The notes beneath the pieces are model-generated. The model worked only from the letters and a program-made list of their open reading frames with translations. It was not told where the DNA came from and did not search any database. The position numbers were made by a program, and so were the translations under genes. This document shows positions 63,901-64,000 of a stretch of 64,000 bases of DNA, piece after piece. The DNA lies in assembly GCF_000621205.1 (NCBI RefSeq), contig NZ_KK211234.1, positions 1-64,000 on the forward strand, read 5' to 3'. Source of the stretch: Halotalea alkalilenta DSM 17697. GTDB taxonomy: Bacteria > Pseudomonadota > Gammaproteobacteria > Pseudomonadales > Halomonadaceae. Numbering within the stretch: position 1 is the first letter of the stretch; each line of letters begins with the position of its first letter.

Positions 63901-64000
63901 TACGGCGCCGAACTGCGCAAGCCGCTCGGCTTCGCACTGGTCGGCGGCCTGGCGCTGAGCCAGCTGCTCACCCTGTTCACCATCCCGGTGATCTATCTCT
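60967..64000 (+). CDS. mdtB: RND multidrug efflux permease (MdtB/MdtC type), cut by window edge
   Basis: The protein starts [25 protein letters not shown] (ATG 60967, overlapping the adaptor stop) and is open for 1011 codons to the window edge. RND landmarks include the first helix, [26 protein letters not shown], and the proton-relay Asp pair in [23 protein letters not shown]. The helix 11-12 region [24 protein letters not shown] and [20 protein letters not shown] are also present. MdtB/C-type pumps export bile salts, novobiocin and other drugs. The C-terminus is missing only because the window ends. A partner mdtC gene may follow. Confidence 0.94.
   Translation, partial: [1011 protein letters not shown]

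Overview
The window looks like a chromosomal segment of a GC-rich gammaproteobacterium, most likely a halophilic Halomonadaceae-type organism. This rests on the betIBA choline-to-glycine-betaine operon, a NhaA sodium/proton antiporter, a three-subunit proton-translocating transhydrogenase, and the overall mix of gene families. The placement is inferred from gene content only; no rRNA is present.

Layout, left to right. Position 1 falls in the 3' end of an IS1182-type transposase. Next are a small MarR-like regulator and a seven-gene minus-strand operon (about 1.0-6.2 kb): a FadR-type regulator, an RpiB-type isomerase, a beta-hydroxyacid dehydrogenase and a polar-amino-acid-type ABC importer, with a TGGT-N3-ACCA operator candidate just before the regulator. 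From 6.5 to 12.6 kb come a cupin, two zinc alcohol dehydrogenases, a CBS-pair protein, an acetoin reductase-like SDR and a succinate-semialdehyde dehydrogenase-like enzyme, followed by pntAA-pntAB-pntB.

From 16.2 to 24.2 kb lies a guanidine assimilation operon. It has a clear guanidine-I (ykkC) riboswitch, an ABC transporter (binding protein, permease, ATPase), a pair of DUF1989 proteins (carboxyguanidine deiminase type) and a 1199-residue biotin-dependent carboxylase. The expected allophanate hydrolase gene is absent from the cluster and from this window. A LysR gene and a YdiJ-type FAD/Fe-S dehydrogenase follow, then a zinc-ribbon protein, a SIMPL protein, a tiny secreted peptide made of 14-residue repeats, and two tRNA-Asn genes.

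From 31.2 to 32.6 kb is a decay zone with remnants of a TetR regulator, an O-methyltransferase and a frameshifted SDR. Next are an MFS exporter, a GH1 glycosidase divergent from a SotB-type sugar exporter, a RidA/LysR divergent pair, a homoserine dehydrogenase relic and nhaA. From 40.8 to 45.2 kb runs an electrophile-defence operon: a NemR-like regulator with the sensor cysteine conserved, a DJ-1/PfpI protein, an aldehyde dehydrogenase, an Ohr peroxidase and an MDR reductase.

At about 46.1 kb two 5'-truncated type III secretion genes stand head to head: an HrpK/HrpF/NolX-like translocator fragment and an SctU fragment. This is best read as the scar of a deleted secretion island. The rest holds an ATP/ADP-carrier-like transporter with an exported SDR, a LysR regulator, a class A beta-lactamase with an RTG box, a KgtP-like MFS carrier, two small proteins, a phytase-like esterase, betIBA with a BetI-type operator, and the start of an mdtA-mdtB efflux operon that runs off the right edge.
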